Positions 35,040 through 42,553 of a DNA stretch of 60,882 bases are shown in pieces. The notes below the pieces were generated by a model. It did no database searches and was not told the DNA's origin. It worked only from the letters and a program-made list of their open reading frames with translations. Position 1 is the stretch's first letter, and every line of letters begins with the position of its first letter. Source of the stretch: Candidatus Gastranaerophilales bacterium (GTDB lineage Bacteria; Cyanobacteriota; Vampirovibrionia; Gastranaerophilales; Gastranaerophilaceae); assembly GCA_944325575.1 (NCBI GenBank), contig CALVAR010000012.1, positions 1 through 60,882 on the forward strand. Direction: 5' to 3'. The translations under genes and the position numbers were made by a program.

Positions 35040-35480
35040 TTAGGCATAATTACCCGACACAAAACAATTCTGTCTTTCTGAAGCGTCAGGCGTGCCTTGC
35101 GTAAAGAACGTTTGTGTTCAGAATCTTACCGGTCTGATAAGAGACAACAAGATCTGTAAGATCCTTCGGTCACTTTGTTCCCTCAGGATGACAAATGGTA
35201 GTCATTCTGAGCACTCTGCCGAACAAAACGATTAAGTATCGTTTGTGAGGGGCGAAGAATCTATTGCATAAAGAAGATCCTTCGGTCACTTTGTTCCCTC
35301 AGGATGACAAATGGTAGTCATTCTGAGGCGCCAGCCGAAGAATCTAAGTGCGTAGGTTGGGCATACCCGCCCAACACAGAGGATACCGAAAAAAGTTGTT
35401 ATTCTGACAGTGCGGTTTGCTCTTTCAAACAGTTAAATCCAAAATTCCCAAACTCATGCCTCAGGATGACATTTTTATTG
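35040..35480. repeat. Repeat island 4
   Basis: Begins ~40 bases after aroQ. Units: TTCTGAAGCGTCAGGCGTG...TGTTCAGAATCTTACC (about 35074-35134); GATCCTTCGGTCACTTTGTT...CAGGATGACAAATGGTAG twice (about 35161 and 35276); CATTCTGAG...GAAGAATCT twice, one with an insert holding GCACTCTGCCGAACAAAACG; and the GTAGGTTGGGCATACCCGCCCAAC palindrome (about 35351-35374). The near-identical block of ~40 bp present twice shows local duplication. Confidence 0.85.
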
Positions 35481-35542
35481 CTTTACTTGAAAAATAAATA
35501 TCCTTTTTGCTACAATATTAACAACGGTTGTCAATCGTATAT

Positions 35543-35808
35543 CTATGTGGGGCAGCCTCACTTGTACTCAAGAAAATCCTGATATGTACGGCTCATAAAC
35601 TTGCCTACATCTCAAGCTAGAAGTGGTACACACTCTGCCGAATAAATATGCCGGTGGCATATTTATGAGAGGTAGCGAGGCCGCATAAGCATAGATATGA
35701 CGGAAGTGACCCCATGCACTTGTTGCCTGTGCCGGACTTGTTGGTAAAAACGGACTTATTTATCGCACAGGTTCATCAAGTAGTCGGAGTCAGTTGACAA
35801 TATGAAAT
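35543..35808 (+). repeat. Copy C of the ~265-bp dispersed element
   Basis: Full-length copy, same layout as 6740-7003 in the opposite orientation. It carries a perfect hairpin TAAATATGCC-GGT-GGCATATTTA (about 35643-35665), the CCTGTGC-like/GCACAGG arms, the two GGACTTGTT/GGACTTATT direct repeats and the end GTCGGAGTCAGTTGACA. The terminal TTGACA (35794-35799) is well spaced from TATAGT (35818-35823). Confidence 0.88.
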
Positions 35809-35823
35809 AATTTAGCCTATAGT
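35794..35823 (+). promoter_or_regulatory. Promoter formed by the end of repeat copy C
   Basis: TTGACA (consensus -35) comes from the repeat end; TATAGT (-10) lies 18 bases later in unique sequence. Predicted start near 35830, 12 bases before the ATG at 35842. Confidence 0.55.
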
Positions 35824-35841
35824 TTGGATTGTATTTCAAAA

Positions 35842-36780
35842 ATGAATAATCAAAGTATAAAAAAGATTTTATTATTTTTTTGTCTGACATTAACAATATT
35901 TTTTACTGCAAATGTAAAATCATTTGCTTCCGATTATCAATACAAAGTTTTGGATCCTAAATACAACCCTCAGGCTGAAGAATTGCTAAACGGAACTCTC
36001 TCTAATGTCCCTGAGGTGGAGTTGAAAGAACCGAAAAAATTTGATTTTGGCAGTTTTTTTGCAATTTTTGCACTGGTAGTTTTTCCGATAATTATTATTT
36101 CTCTTGCCGTTAAAACATTAAAAGAAATAGCCGAAGAAGTTCCCGGCAGAGAAAATCAGGATACAGGCAATATAACAATAAAAGCCCAAAACGACACTTC
36201 TGCTAAAAAAGAAATACAGAAGGATGTGCAGGATAAAAAACCTTCTTATACCACACAGGATAAAAAGAGTGTTGTACAAAAGCAAAATACAACACCTATG
36301 CAGCATTCTGCACCGGTCAATAATCAGGTGCCGGTGAATTCTAAAATGATAAATACAGTCAAAAAAGATGTCCGTGCAGCATCTGATACAATAGTGCGCA
36401 AGACACAAATCAGACCTGCAATGCCACAAAAGCCTCCTTCTCAAAAAGAAAAACTCCCGCAGAATGCAAATATATCAATAAGCAAATATTTTTCTTCACC
36501 GGAGCAAAAAGCTAAAAATCCTATGCTTTTGAATACGTCATTGCTTTCAAAAAATAAGGGATTGTGTCTTGTTGAATACAATAAAAAATACTCCTTAATC
36601 GGTTATATAAACAATGAAATATTTATGTTGAATCAGTTTGATTCCGTACAAACCAGCGAAATCCGCTCCAGACTTTCAGAATCCGTTGATTCTAAAGACA
36701 GATACATTGTAAGGCTCGGTGATTACAAAGCCCTTGTCGAAGTCTCCGACACTAAGATGAAGCTGCTTCTGGAATTATAG
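35842..36780 (+). CDS. Possible FliO/FliZ-like flagellar membrane protein
   Basis: About 312 residues. N-terminal signal peptide (KKILLFFCLTLTIFF...SFA), a short exported part, one membrane helix (about 65-90, FAIFALVVFPIIIISLAV), a long basic Gln/Lys/Pro linker (about 100-220), then a small domain: LSKNKGLCLVEYNKKYSLIGYINNEIFMLNQF. That strand pattern (LVEV..KY.LLG....I.LL..) and the overall order match FliO/FliZ, the chaperone of FliP assembly. Similarity is weak and the rest of fliPQR is not here, so the call is tentative. An in-frame TTG at 35824 is disfavoured because it would lie before the predicted transcript start. Confidence 0.5.
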   Translation: MNNQSIKKILLFFCLTLTIFFTANVKSFASDYQYKVLDPKYNPQAEELLNGTLSNVPEVELKEPKKFDFGSFFAIFALVVFPIIIISLAVKTLKEIAEEVPGRENQDTGNITIKAQNDTSAKKEIQKDVQDKKPSYTTQDKKSVVQKQNTTPMQHSAPVNNQVPVNSKMINTVKKDVRAASDTIVRKTQIRPAMPQKPPSQKEKLPQNANISISKYFSSPEQKAKNPMLLNTSLLSKNKGLCLVEYNKKYSLIGYINNEIFMLNQFDSVQTSEIRSRLSESVDSKDRYIVRLGDYKALVEVSDTKMKLLLEL

Positions 36781-36802
36781 TCTCTTGTTATATAATTAAA
36801 TA

Positions 36803-38029
36803 ATGAAAAAATTATCAGTTGTTATTATATGTGTTATTATCGGTGTTTTGACGTTTTTTTTGTTAAACAAACCTGCGGATAATCGTGTTGTTATAAAGTT
36901 TTCTACCTGGGGTTCTCAAAGTGAAATTGCGCTTTTAAAACCTTTGATACAGGAGTTTGAAAAAGAAAATCCCGATATAAAGATAAAACTTTTGCACATT
37001 CCTCAAAATTATTTTCAAAAACTCCATCTGTTATTTGCATCTAATCTTGCACCGGATGTTATATTCATAAACAATTATTATTTGCCAAAATACTTAAATG
37101 CAGGGCTTTTAGAAGATTTGACCCCTTATGTAAAAAAAGATGATTATTTTTCCAAAGCACTGGAGAACTTTACATATAAAAATAAAATCTATGCAGTGCC
37201 GAGAGATGTCTCTAATCTCGTGATTTACTATAACAAAAATCTTTTTGATAAATACAAAATAAAATATCCTCAAAGCGGCTGGAGTATGCAGGATTATCTT
37301 GATACAGCCAAAAAGTTTGCACAAAAAGGTATCTGGGGTACAAGTTATGAGACGGATATGCTTTTTTGGCTGCCGTATTTGATGAGTAACGGCGCTTCTG
37401 TTTTGAGTGATGACGGCAGAAAGATTCTGCTGGATACCAAAGAGGCTGTAGAGGCTATTGATTTTTATGCTTCTCTTGCAAATGCTTACAATGTAGCTCC
37501 CAGGAAAAGTGACAGTGCCAGTTTGACAATGGCGCAGCTTTTTTTGCAGCAAAAAATGGCTATGCATCTTTCGGGCAGATGGCTTGTGCCAAAATATAGG
37601 GCAGAAGCTCAATTTGACTGGGACATAGTACCATTTCCGGCAGGCAAAAACGGATCTGTAGTAAATATAGATGCCTCGGGCTATGCATTGTCAAAAAAAT
37701 CCAAACATAAAAAAGAAGCTTTGAAATTTATAAAATTTATTACTTCACAAAAGTCTCTGGCTGCACTGACAAAAAGCGGTCTTATTATTCCCGCAAGAAA
37801 AGATACCGCCTATTCCAATGTATTTTTAGACAAAACAAAGAAGCCTGCTTCTTCTGAGATATTTTTGAAAATTATAGAAACAGGCAAAGTTACGCCTGTC
37901 AATGAAAATTATCAAAAGATAAATGATATTTTAAATACAGGTCTTGAACCTTTATTTCTGGGCAAAGAAAAAGCCCGTGATTTATTGAATAGCGGGCTTT
38001 TAATAGATTTAAGTAGATACGCATATTAA
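36803..38029 (+). CDS. ABC transporter extracellular solute-binding protein (sugar type)
   Basis: 408 residues, family 1 solute-binding protein. N-terminal membrane/signal segment (about 3-22) without a lipobox cysteine, so it is probably membrane-anchored or released. Core motifs: IKFSTWGSQSEIALLKPLIQEFEKENPDIKI, FASNLAPDVIFIN, KIYAVPRDVSNLVIYYNKNLF, QQKMAMHLSGRWLVP and KEALKFIKFITS. Substrate unknown, most likely a sugar or oligosaccharide. The permeases and ATPase are not adjacent. TATAAT ends six bases before the ATG, again a leaderless pattern, 22 bases after the FliO-like gene. Confidence 0.88.
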   Translation: MKKLSVVIICVIIGVLTFFLLNKPADNRVVIKFSTWGSQSEIALLKPLIQEFEKENPDIKIKLLHIPQNYFQKLHLLFASNLAPDVIFINNYYLPKYLNAGLLEDLTPYVKKDDYFSKALENFTYKNKIYAVPRDVSNLVIYYNKNLFDKYKIKYPQSGWSMQDYLDTAKKFAQKGIWGTSYETDMLFWLPYLMSNGASVLSDDGRKILLDTKEAVEAIDFYASLANAYNVAPRKSDSASLTMAQLFLQQKMAMHLSGRWLVPKYRAEAQFDWDIVPFPAGKNGSVVNIDASGYALSKKSKHKKEALKFIKFITSQKSLAALTKSGLIIPARKDTAYSNVFLDKTKKPASSEIFLKIIETGKVTPVNENYQKINDILNTGLEPLFLGKEKARDLLNSGLLIDLSRYAY

Positions 38030-38063
38030 TTTGTCATAAGCAGTTTTTGCTGCTGTATGGATG

Positions 38064-38546
38064 CTATATGCCGAGCATCATATATCTGTTGATTGAAGAA
38101 AGCTGTGTTGCACCGGAAAAGCTTATGCTGTCACGTTTAGAAGAGTTGTATTCTTCTTCTACCTGATCTTTGAGCGCCTCATAGTATTCTCTTTCTTCAT
38201 CAGTATAAGCCATATAGATTTCATAATCTAATTTATCAATCGTTGTATCGTAATCTTCTTCAAGATCACCTGTAACCGTTAAGTTTAAAGTGTTCATAAT
38301 GTCATCAAAAGGAATGGATTGACGTGTAGTCATCTCACTTTGAGATTTCATCATTTCTTCCATTCTTTGCGCCGTTTCCAGACGCATTTTATCCGTATCT
38401 TTGTCTCCGGATGGTACAAGCCCGTATAATGCCAATTCCTGCATAATCAACTGGTATTCATAGTCATTCTCCTCAGTCTGTTGTGTTGCAGCTGAGGACG
38501 GAACATACATAGACAACATATAAGAAGGTATCGGACTTATTGACAT
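38064..38546 (-). CDS. Small acidic protein of unknown function
   Basis: 160 residues from the ATG at 38546 (GGTG six bases upstream; a GTG at 38558 would add four residues). No signal peptide or membrane helix. Mostly helical and acidic, with Tyr/Met/Glu-rich stretches (ENDYEYQLIMQELALYGLVP, AYTDEEREYYEALKDQVEEEY) and a C-terminus ending SFSGATQLSSINRYMMLGI. Not recognised. It is convergent with the solute-binding protein gene and lies upstream of a candidate structured RNA. Confidence 0.65.
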   Translation of the reverse strand: MSISPIPSYMLSMYVPSSAATQQTEENDYEYQLIMQELALYGLVPSGDKDTDKMRLETAQRMEEMMKSQSEMTTRQSIPFDDIMNTLNLTVTGDLEEDYDTTIDKLDYEIYMAYTDEEREYYEALKDQVEEEYNSSKRDSISFSGATQLSSINRYMMLGI

Positions 38547-38616
38547 GCAGAACACCACTCATTTCTTAGCGCTATCATGTTAATGCCCGCAATTAAAAAT
38601 TTTTAAACAAAATAAA

Positions 38617-38787
38617 ACCCTATACAGATACGATTTTGTTACCTGCGCGTCTCGCAGGTGGGTGAGTGCCTTGGCCTATCCGTTTCCTGCTGGCACAGAT
38701 TTTCTGCGGCAGGTATACTTCAAAACGTTCGAGTCGCCTCTCCCGATAGTAAATAATGTAGGAACAAAATTAATACCTGTATAGAGT
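38617..38787 (-). ncRNA. Candidate structured RNA (6S-RNA-like topology)
   Basis: A ~170-base segment, visibly GC-richer than its surroundings. Its ends pair: CTATACAG...ATTTTGTT (38620-38640) with AACAAAAT...CTGTATAG (38763-38784). Inside are perfect hairpins ACCTGCG-x5-CGCAGGT (38641-38659) and CCTGC...CAGA-TTT-TCTG...GCAGG (about 38692-38719). On the minus strand TTGTTT (38817-38822) and TAAAAT (38794-38799), 17 bases apart, would start transcription right at the closing stem, and a T-rich tract follows the 3' end. It has no reading frame. A long closing stem around a large bubble suggests 6S RNA, but no sequence motif confirms that. Confidence 0.45.
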
Positions 38788-38808
38788 ATTAATATTTTAT
38801 ACTTTTTT

Positions 38809-38816
38809 GTTATAAT
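38809..38816 (+). promoter_or_regulatory. Extended -10 promoter of the 62-residue gene
   Basis: TGTTATAAT is a perfect extended -10. It predicts a ~35-base leader before the ATG at 38858 and diverges from the minus-strand promoter of the candidate RNA. Confidence 0.5.
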
Positions 38817-38857
38817 AAACAAGCGTTAAGGTAAATTTATAGACAGGCGGTTAAGGA

Positions 38858-39046
38858 ATGGACAAGATTACAATCAGATCTGACAGACAGGATGATTACA
38901 CTTTCACTTACAAAGGAGAAGAGGTTGTTTTGAAGGCAGGTTCAATTTTGAGTATAGCAAACGGTTTAAATGACGTTGTATTGCCGACAACTCAAATGAA
39001 AATTATGAACAATCTTATTGTTATAAAAGATTCTGTAAAAAAATAG
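38858..39046 (+). CDS. Small conserved-looking protein of 62 residues
   Basis: A compact, strand-rich protein (DKITIRSDRQDDYTFTYKGEEVVLKAGSILSIANGL...) with no cysteine, signal or membrane segment. It looks like a small beta-barrel or CsrA/Hfq-sized protein, but no family is recognised. AGGCGG lies seven bases upstream of the ATG, an extended -10 precedes it and a perfect terminator follows, so it is a complete single-gene unit. Confidence 0.72.
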   Translation: MDKITIRSDRQDDYTFTYKGEEVVLKAGSILSIANGLNDVVLPTTQMKIMNNLIVIKDSVKK

Positions 39047-39060
39047 TTTTTAAATAATTC

Positions 39061-39102
39061 ATAAAGCCGGTACTGAAAAATAGTACCGGCTTTATTTTTT
39101 AT
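39061..39102. terminator. Terminator after the 62-residue gene
   Basis: Perfect 14-bp stem ATAAAGCCGGTACT/AGTACCGGCTTTAT with a 7-base loop and TTTTTT after it. It may also serve the minus-strand EF-hand gene that ends at 39130. Confidence 0.92.
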
Positions 39103-39129
39103 ATATTCTCCGATTTTATTCTCTGATTT

Positions 39130-39684
39130 TTATGAATTATTCTGCGGATAAAGATTATCTATCAAACTTGAGGGTTCCGAGTCGGAATCTTCACTGCCGT
39201 AAAATACGCTCATAGAACTTGGTTTAAAAGATTGGTATTCTGTTTTTAACTTCTCTTCATCAGCTTTCAGGCTAAAAGCTTGAATTTCTTCATTTGTTAC
39301 TCTGCCGTCTTTGTTTGTATCAATCTGGTTGAAGTATGTCAAAACATTGCTGAGCATATCACTGTTGCCCATACCGCTTGAGCACAGCTGACATAGTTCT
39401 TGATATGACAGTCCGCTCTGTGAGAGTTTTGTTGTTAAATTTGTCATATCATTAGAGCTGATTTTGCCGTCACCGTCCTGATCAATGGCTGCAAAGTTGG
39501 AAGACAAAAATTGTGCAAAAGATGTGTTGTAACCAAGCTGATTTAATACAGTATTTGAGGGGTTTGTTATATCTTCTATGGTTATCCCTCCTGAATTGGA
39601 GCTGTTTTTAGCTAAAATAGAATAAGTGCTCTGCAAACCGTTTAATGCATTTGCAAATAAAGCCTGACCATTCATTAATGACAT
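39130..39684 (-). CDS. EF-hand domain protein
   Basis: 184 residues. Two canonical calcium-binding loops: DQDGDGKISSND (about residues 68-79) and DTNKDGRVTNEE (about 122-133), each with Asp/Asn at 1, 3, 5 and an acidic residue at 12. No signal peptide. The N-terminus (SLMNGQALFANALNGLQSTYSILAKN) is an amphipathic helix. It could be a cytoplasmic calcium sensor or a protein exported by a non-Sec route. AAAGGAG sits eight bases before the ATG. The upstream leader on the same strand is long and structured. Confidence 0.85.
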   Translation of the reverse strand: MSLMNGQALFANALNGLQSTYSILAKNSSNSGGITIEDITNPSNTVLNQLGYNTSFAQFLSSNFAAIDQDGDGKISSNDMTNLTTKLSQSGLSYQELCQLCSSGMGNSDMLSNVLTYFNQIDTNKDGRVTNEEIQAFSLKADEEKLKTEYQSFKPSSMSVFYGSEDSDSEPSSLIDNLYPQNNS

Positions 39685-39990
39685 TGTATGTCTCCTTTAC
39701 TTTTTTGCATCTAATCTAGTGTCGCAGTTGCCGCCGGCTGACCGCAGCCGGCACCTGCTCACCTTTGACTTCTTTTGCCGAAATCTTTGATTTCGTGCAA
39801 AATGTCTTCACGTATAGTGAACAAATGATACTCAAAAATTTTGCTCTTCCCACCCATTTTGACTTGACATTTAGTCAATTCAAAACGGAGTTCTTCTTAT
39901 CGCAAAATTTTCTCGGACAATATTATTGTCCATGTACAGTTTAAGGTTTTTTTTGCAAAAGTAAACCGTTTAGTTAATGTATTTGAAAAA
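39685..39990 (-). other. Intergenic leader of the EF-hand gene with hairpins
   Basis: Contains a perfect GC-rich hairpin GCCGGCTG-ACCG-CAGCCGGC (39733-39752), a smaller one GAAAT-x5-ATTTC (about 39780-39794) and the palindrome GGACAATATTATTGTCC (39915-39931). A 32-codon minus-strand frame (39759-39857) has no ribosome binding site and is not called. The hairpins could be regulatory or RNA-stabilising; nothing else is recognised. Confidence 0.4.
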
Positions 39991-39993
39991 ATA

Positions 39994-40021
39994 AACCGTC
40001 TTTTAAATTTAAAAGACGGTT
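39994..40021 (-). terminator. Terminator downstream of the 40959 gene
   Basis: A 28-base perfect palindrome, AACCGTCTTTTAAA and its complement, followed on the minus strand by TTATTTTTT. It ends the transcript of the gene at 40156-40959 after a ~135-base untranslated tail. Confidence 0.75.
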
Positions 40022-40155
40022 AAAACTTTGGGTATGCGATTGATGTCGTAAGTAAGCAAATAAATAAAAACTTTTGTATAAAATATAGAAAGCACTATAT
40101 TTAAATCTACTATATCCGGTTAATTTTCAAATTTAATCCGCTCAACGATTCTCAA

Positions 40156-40959
40156 TTAAGAAAATACTTTGAAAGTTCTTTCAATGTTCTTTTCCATAAC
40201 TTTCTTAACAGAATCGATTTCGGTATCGCAGGCTTTCTGTTGAGTTTCAACCTGGTTCAAGTCATTCTGTAATCTTTTTTCTTTAACTTGAATAGAAGCA
40301 GTCTTTTGTTCGTATTCAGCTTCAGCAGCTCTGTCATCATCTGTGTAATAAGACTGAGTGAAACCATTGTTGCCGTTTAAGTCAAGAACCTGTCCGTTTG
40401 CATCTACTATTCTTAATGTACCCATTTTGATACCTTCTAACAATGCAAGCGGGTTAATATCTTCTGTATTTGTTTGACCAAAAGTTTGTGTTTTTTGTTG
40501 AGTGCTAGTGGTACCATCTTCATTTTTTATTGTCTCCATTATTGGTGTACATTTATCTTTATCTTCTTGTGACATAGAATCATAATCAGATTGAGTAATA
40601 GTTCTTTTTATTCCTTTTTCATCTGTATATTCCCAAAGTGCTTCAGGTGTGCTTACAGTAGAATTAGGTACCCATTTGTGCCAATTTCCGTTTGTATCTT
40701 TTTCTTGAAGTGTAAAGTTGTTTGCGCCTAATTCAACAAGAAGTGAACCAGTAAGACAAGTAGAAGTCTGCGTTGCGTCTAAACCGTTAGTGTAGAATAA
40801 TGCCTGGTTGCTAATTTTTATTGAATATTCTCTTGCGATTTGTTCTGTCTGCATAGCAAGGATCATTTCAGAGTTTGTTATTTGCTGAGCTCTGTATTCA
40901 AGGTCACTCTTTCTTGCTGTTAAAAGTAACAATCTTGCCTGTGATGCTGCTAAACCCAT
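40156..40959 (-). CDS. Signal-less protein with helical ends, unknown function
   Basis: 267 residues. The N-terminal ~55 residues (GLAASQARLLLLTARKSDLEYRAQQITN...) form an amphipathic helix, the middle is a Thr/Asn/Gln-rich, probably globular region, and the C-terminal ~60 residues are a coiled coil (EQKTASIQVKEKRLQNDLNQVETQQKACDTEI). Helices at both ends around a variable middle is the layout of flagellar axial and other type III-exported proteins; that comparison is inference. AAGGAGA six bases before the ATG. Its upstream region shares motifs with the coiled-coil genes at 27587 and 30644. Confidence 0.75.
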   Translation of the reverse strand: MGLAASQARLLLLTARKSDLEYRAQQITNSEMILAMQTEQIAREYSIKISNQALFYTNGLDATQTSTCLTGSLLVELGANNFTLQEKDTNGNWHKWVPNSTVSTPEALWEYTDEKGIKRTITQSDYDSMSQEDKDKCTPIMETIKNEDGTTSTQQKTQTFGQTNTEDINPLALLEGIKMGTLRIVDANGQVLDLNGNNGFTQSYYTDDDRAAEAEYEQKTASIQVKEKRLQNDLNQVETQQKACDTEIDSVKKVMEKNIERTFKVFS

Positions 40960-41132
40960 TTTATGTCTCCTTACGACTTGCTTACTTTACTTACATATAT
41001 ATAAAACCAAAATAAAAGTTCTATATTCAGTATATACAAATATTGTTACAAAAGTTAACAAAAGGTAGAAATAATTCGGGTATTGGTAATATCTTTTCTC
41101 AAAAAATTGATAATCAAAGAGATAAAAGATAT

Positions 41133-42344
41133 TTATGAAAAAAATTTTTGTCCGTGTTTTTTGTTTTCTTCCTGCGGGTCCTGCATTGTACCTATACAAA
41201 AACAACTTCGGCCGTATTTATTTTCAAATTTGTCCCACAGGGCGGAGAGAGCCTGCGCTTTTTGTGTTTTTTTATCTTTGAACAAAAACAGCTGTGCAGC
41301 CGATTTTTCCGTTAGTTTTTCCGCATAAATTCCGGACGAGCGATAAATAATATCCGGATTGTAAAGTTTATCAAAAAGTTTATCCGCATACTGGTTTATA
41401 AGAAATTCGCTGTCAGTTGCTTCGGGCAGAACTATTTTGTCCGTAAAAACCTGAAAATCCTTTGTCCTTAGCATCACATATACTATCTCTGTCTGAAGCC
41501 CCAGTTTGCGCAGTTTTGTACACACTTGATGCGCGTGGTAATGAAGCGAGCCTTTTATATAATTTTTGTCATTGGTAAAATGGCTGAATGCACTTGTTTT
41601 TTGTATGGATTTTGGCGGTTCAAACTTGCTGTTTACCGGATATACACTTACGCCTGTGAGTTCGGATTTTAGCTCCAACCCGCGTTTGCCCCAGATTTTT
41701 TTTAGCCAGAATTCGTTTTGTTTTGTAATTTCACTGCATTTATAAATTCCGTATTTATGAAACAATGCGGTTGTATTCCTGCCTATACCCCAAATCTCTT
41801 CTATATATGTTTTGCGTAATATTTCATCAATTTCTCTGTATTTAATTCTGCACAATCCGTTTAATGATTGTATTTTTTTTGCCCTCTCACATGCCAGTTT
41901 TGCCAGGGTCTTTGTAGGTGCAAGCCCTATCGAAACCGGCACGCCGATTTCTTCTTCTATTTCTTTTTTTATGTTGGCTATTATTTCTTCATAAGAACAC
42001 CTGTAAAGTTTTTTTAACCCCGTAAGATCTAAAAAAGCCTCGTCTATAGAGTACTGTTCGACATCAGGGGTAAATTTTACAAGTTTTAGCATAATACGGT
42101 TGGATATATCATGATAGAGCCCGAAATTTCTCGAAATATAAATTACGTTTTTAAATTCTTTGCGTGCTTTAAAAAGAGGATATCCCATTGGTATCCCTAT
42201 ATCTTTAGCCTCTTTTGAACGTGCAATTATGCATCCGTCGTTATTGCTCAGGACACACACAGCCCTGTTTTTTAAAAGAGGGTTCATAAGCTGTTCGCAT
42301 GATACGAAAAAATTGTTACAGTCTACAAGTGCTATTTCTGTCAT
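41133..42344 (-). CDS. umuC: Y-family DNA polymerase UmuC
   Basis: Error-prone translesion polymerase (pol V catalytic subunit type). 403 residues with ALVDCNNFFVSCEQLMNPLLKNRAVCVLSNNDGCIIARSKEAK at the N-terminus, the catalytic YSIDEAFLDL, PVSIGLAPTKTLAKLACERAK and the helix-hairpin-helix IWGIGRN region, then UmuC-type C-terminal domain (LKSELTGVSVYPVNSKFEPPKSIQKTSAF). It lies downstream of a LexA-like gene and a 48-residue gene on the same strand, replacing the usual umuD-umuC arrangement. AAAGG twelve bases before the ATG. Confidence 0.95.
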   Translation of the reverse strand: MTEIALVDCNNFFVSCEQLMNPLLKNRAVCVLSNNDGCIIARSKEAKDIGIPMGYPLFKARKEFKNVIYISRNFGLYHDISNRIMLKLVKFTPDVEQYSIDEAFLDLTGLKKLYRCSYEEIIANIKKEIEEEIGVPVSIGLAPTKTLAKLACERAKKIQSLNGLCRIKYREIDEILRKTYIEEIWGIGRNTTALFHKYGIYKCSEITKQNEFWLKKIWGKRGLELKSELTGVSVYPVNSKFEPPKSIQKTSAFSHFTNDKNYIKGSLHYHAHQVCTKLRKLGLQTEIVYVMLRTKDFQVFTDKIVLPEATDSEFLINQYADKLFDKLYNPDIIYRSSGIYAEKLTEKSAAQLFLFKDKKTQKAQALSALWDKFENKYGRSCFCIGTMQDPQEENKKHGQKFFS

Positions 42345-42389
42345 ATTGTCTAACCTTTTGCCATTGTAAAATTTTATATTTTATTTATG

Positions 42390-42536
42390 TTATATGTTCC
42401 ACCCATTCTTTGGAGCAAAGAACGGGTGGAGCCCAAGAAACGGATTTTTGATATTTTTATAAGCAGCTGCCTTATACGACTTGTCACTCCGAACATATAA
42501 TATTTCAGATGACTCTTTGTTTATTGTTTTGTGCAT
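42390..42536 (-). CDS. 48-residue protein between lexA-like gene and umuC
   Basis: A short frame: starts MHKTINKESSEILYVRSDKS and ends NPFLGLHPFFAPKNGWNI. AAAGG lies six to seven bases before the ATG, and the same AAAGGTTAGA leader string precedes umuC 45 bases downstream. A 32-base near-palindrome in the DNA encodes part of the C-terminus (HPFFAPKNGW). The aromatic, proline-rich C-terminus suggests a docking peptide. Function unknown; a helper of UmuC is a guess from position. Confidence 0.6.
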   Translation of the reverse strand: MHKTINKESSEILYVRSDKSYKAAAYKNIKNPFLGLHPFFAPKNGWNI

Positions 42537-42553
42537 ATCTAACCTTTCTTTTT

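Noticed and set aside
35304-35582. 92-codon plus-strand frame in repeat island 4
   Set aside because: Made of the same repeat units and the start of the dispersed element; no ribosome binding site.
38617-38787. Cobalamin riboswitch or SRP RNA
   Set aside because: Fragments such as GTATACCTGCC and GGCCAAGG recall these families, but the B12-box context and the SRP tetraloop/AGCAG pair are missing.
39709-39724. 16-base match ATCTAATCTAGTGTCG with 50336-50351 as an attachment site
   Set aside because: A single match of this length between two AT-rich loci is near chance for 60 kb, and no integrase or element boundary supports it.
39759-39857. 32-codon minus-strand frame in the EF-hand gene leader
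   Set aside because: No Shine-Dalgarno and lies in a hairpin-rich stretch; too weak to call.
42341-42360. LexA half-site TTAGACAA at the umuC start
   Set aside because: The string is part of a leader AAAGGTTAGA shared with the 48-residue gene, and the second half of the palindrome is missing.
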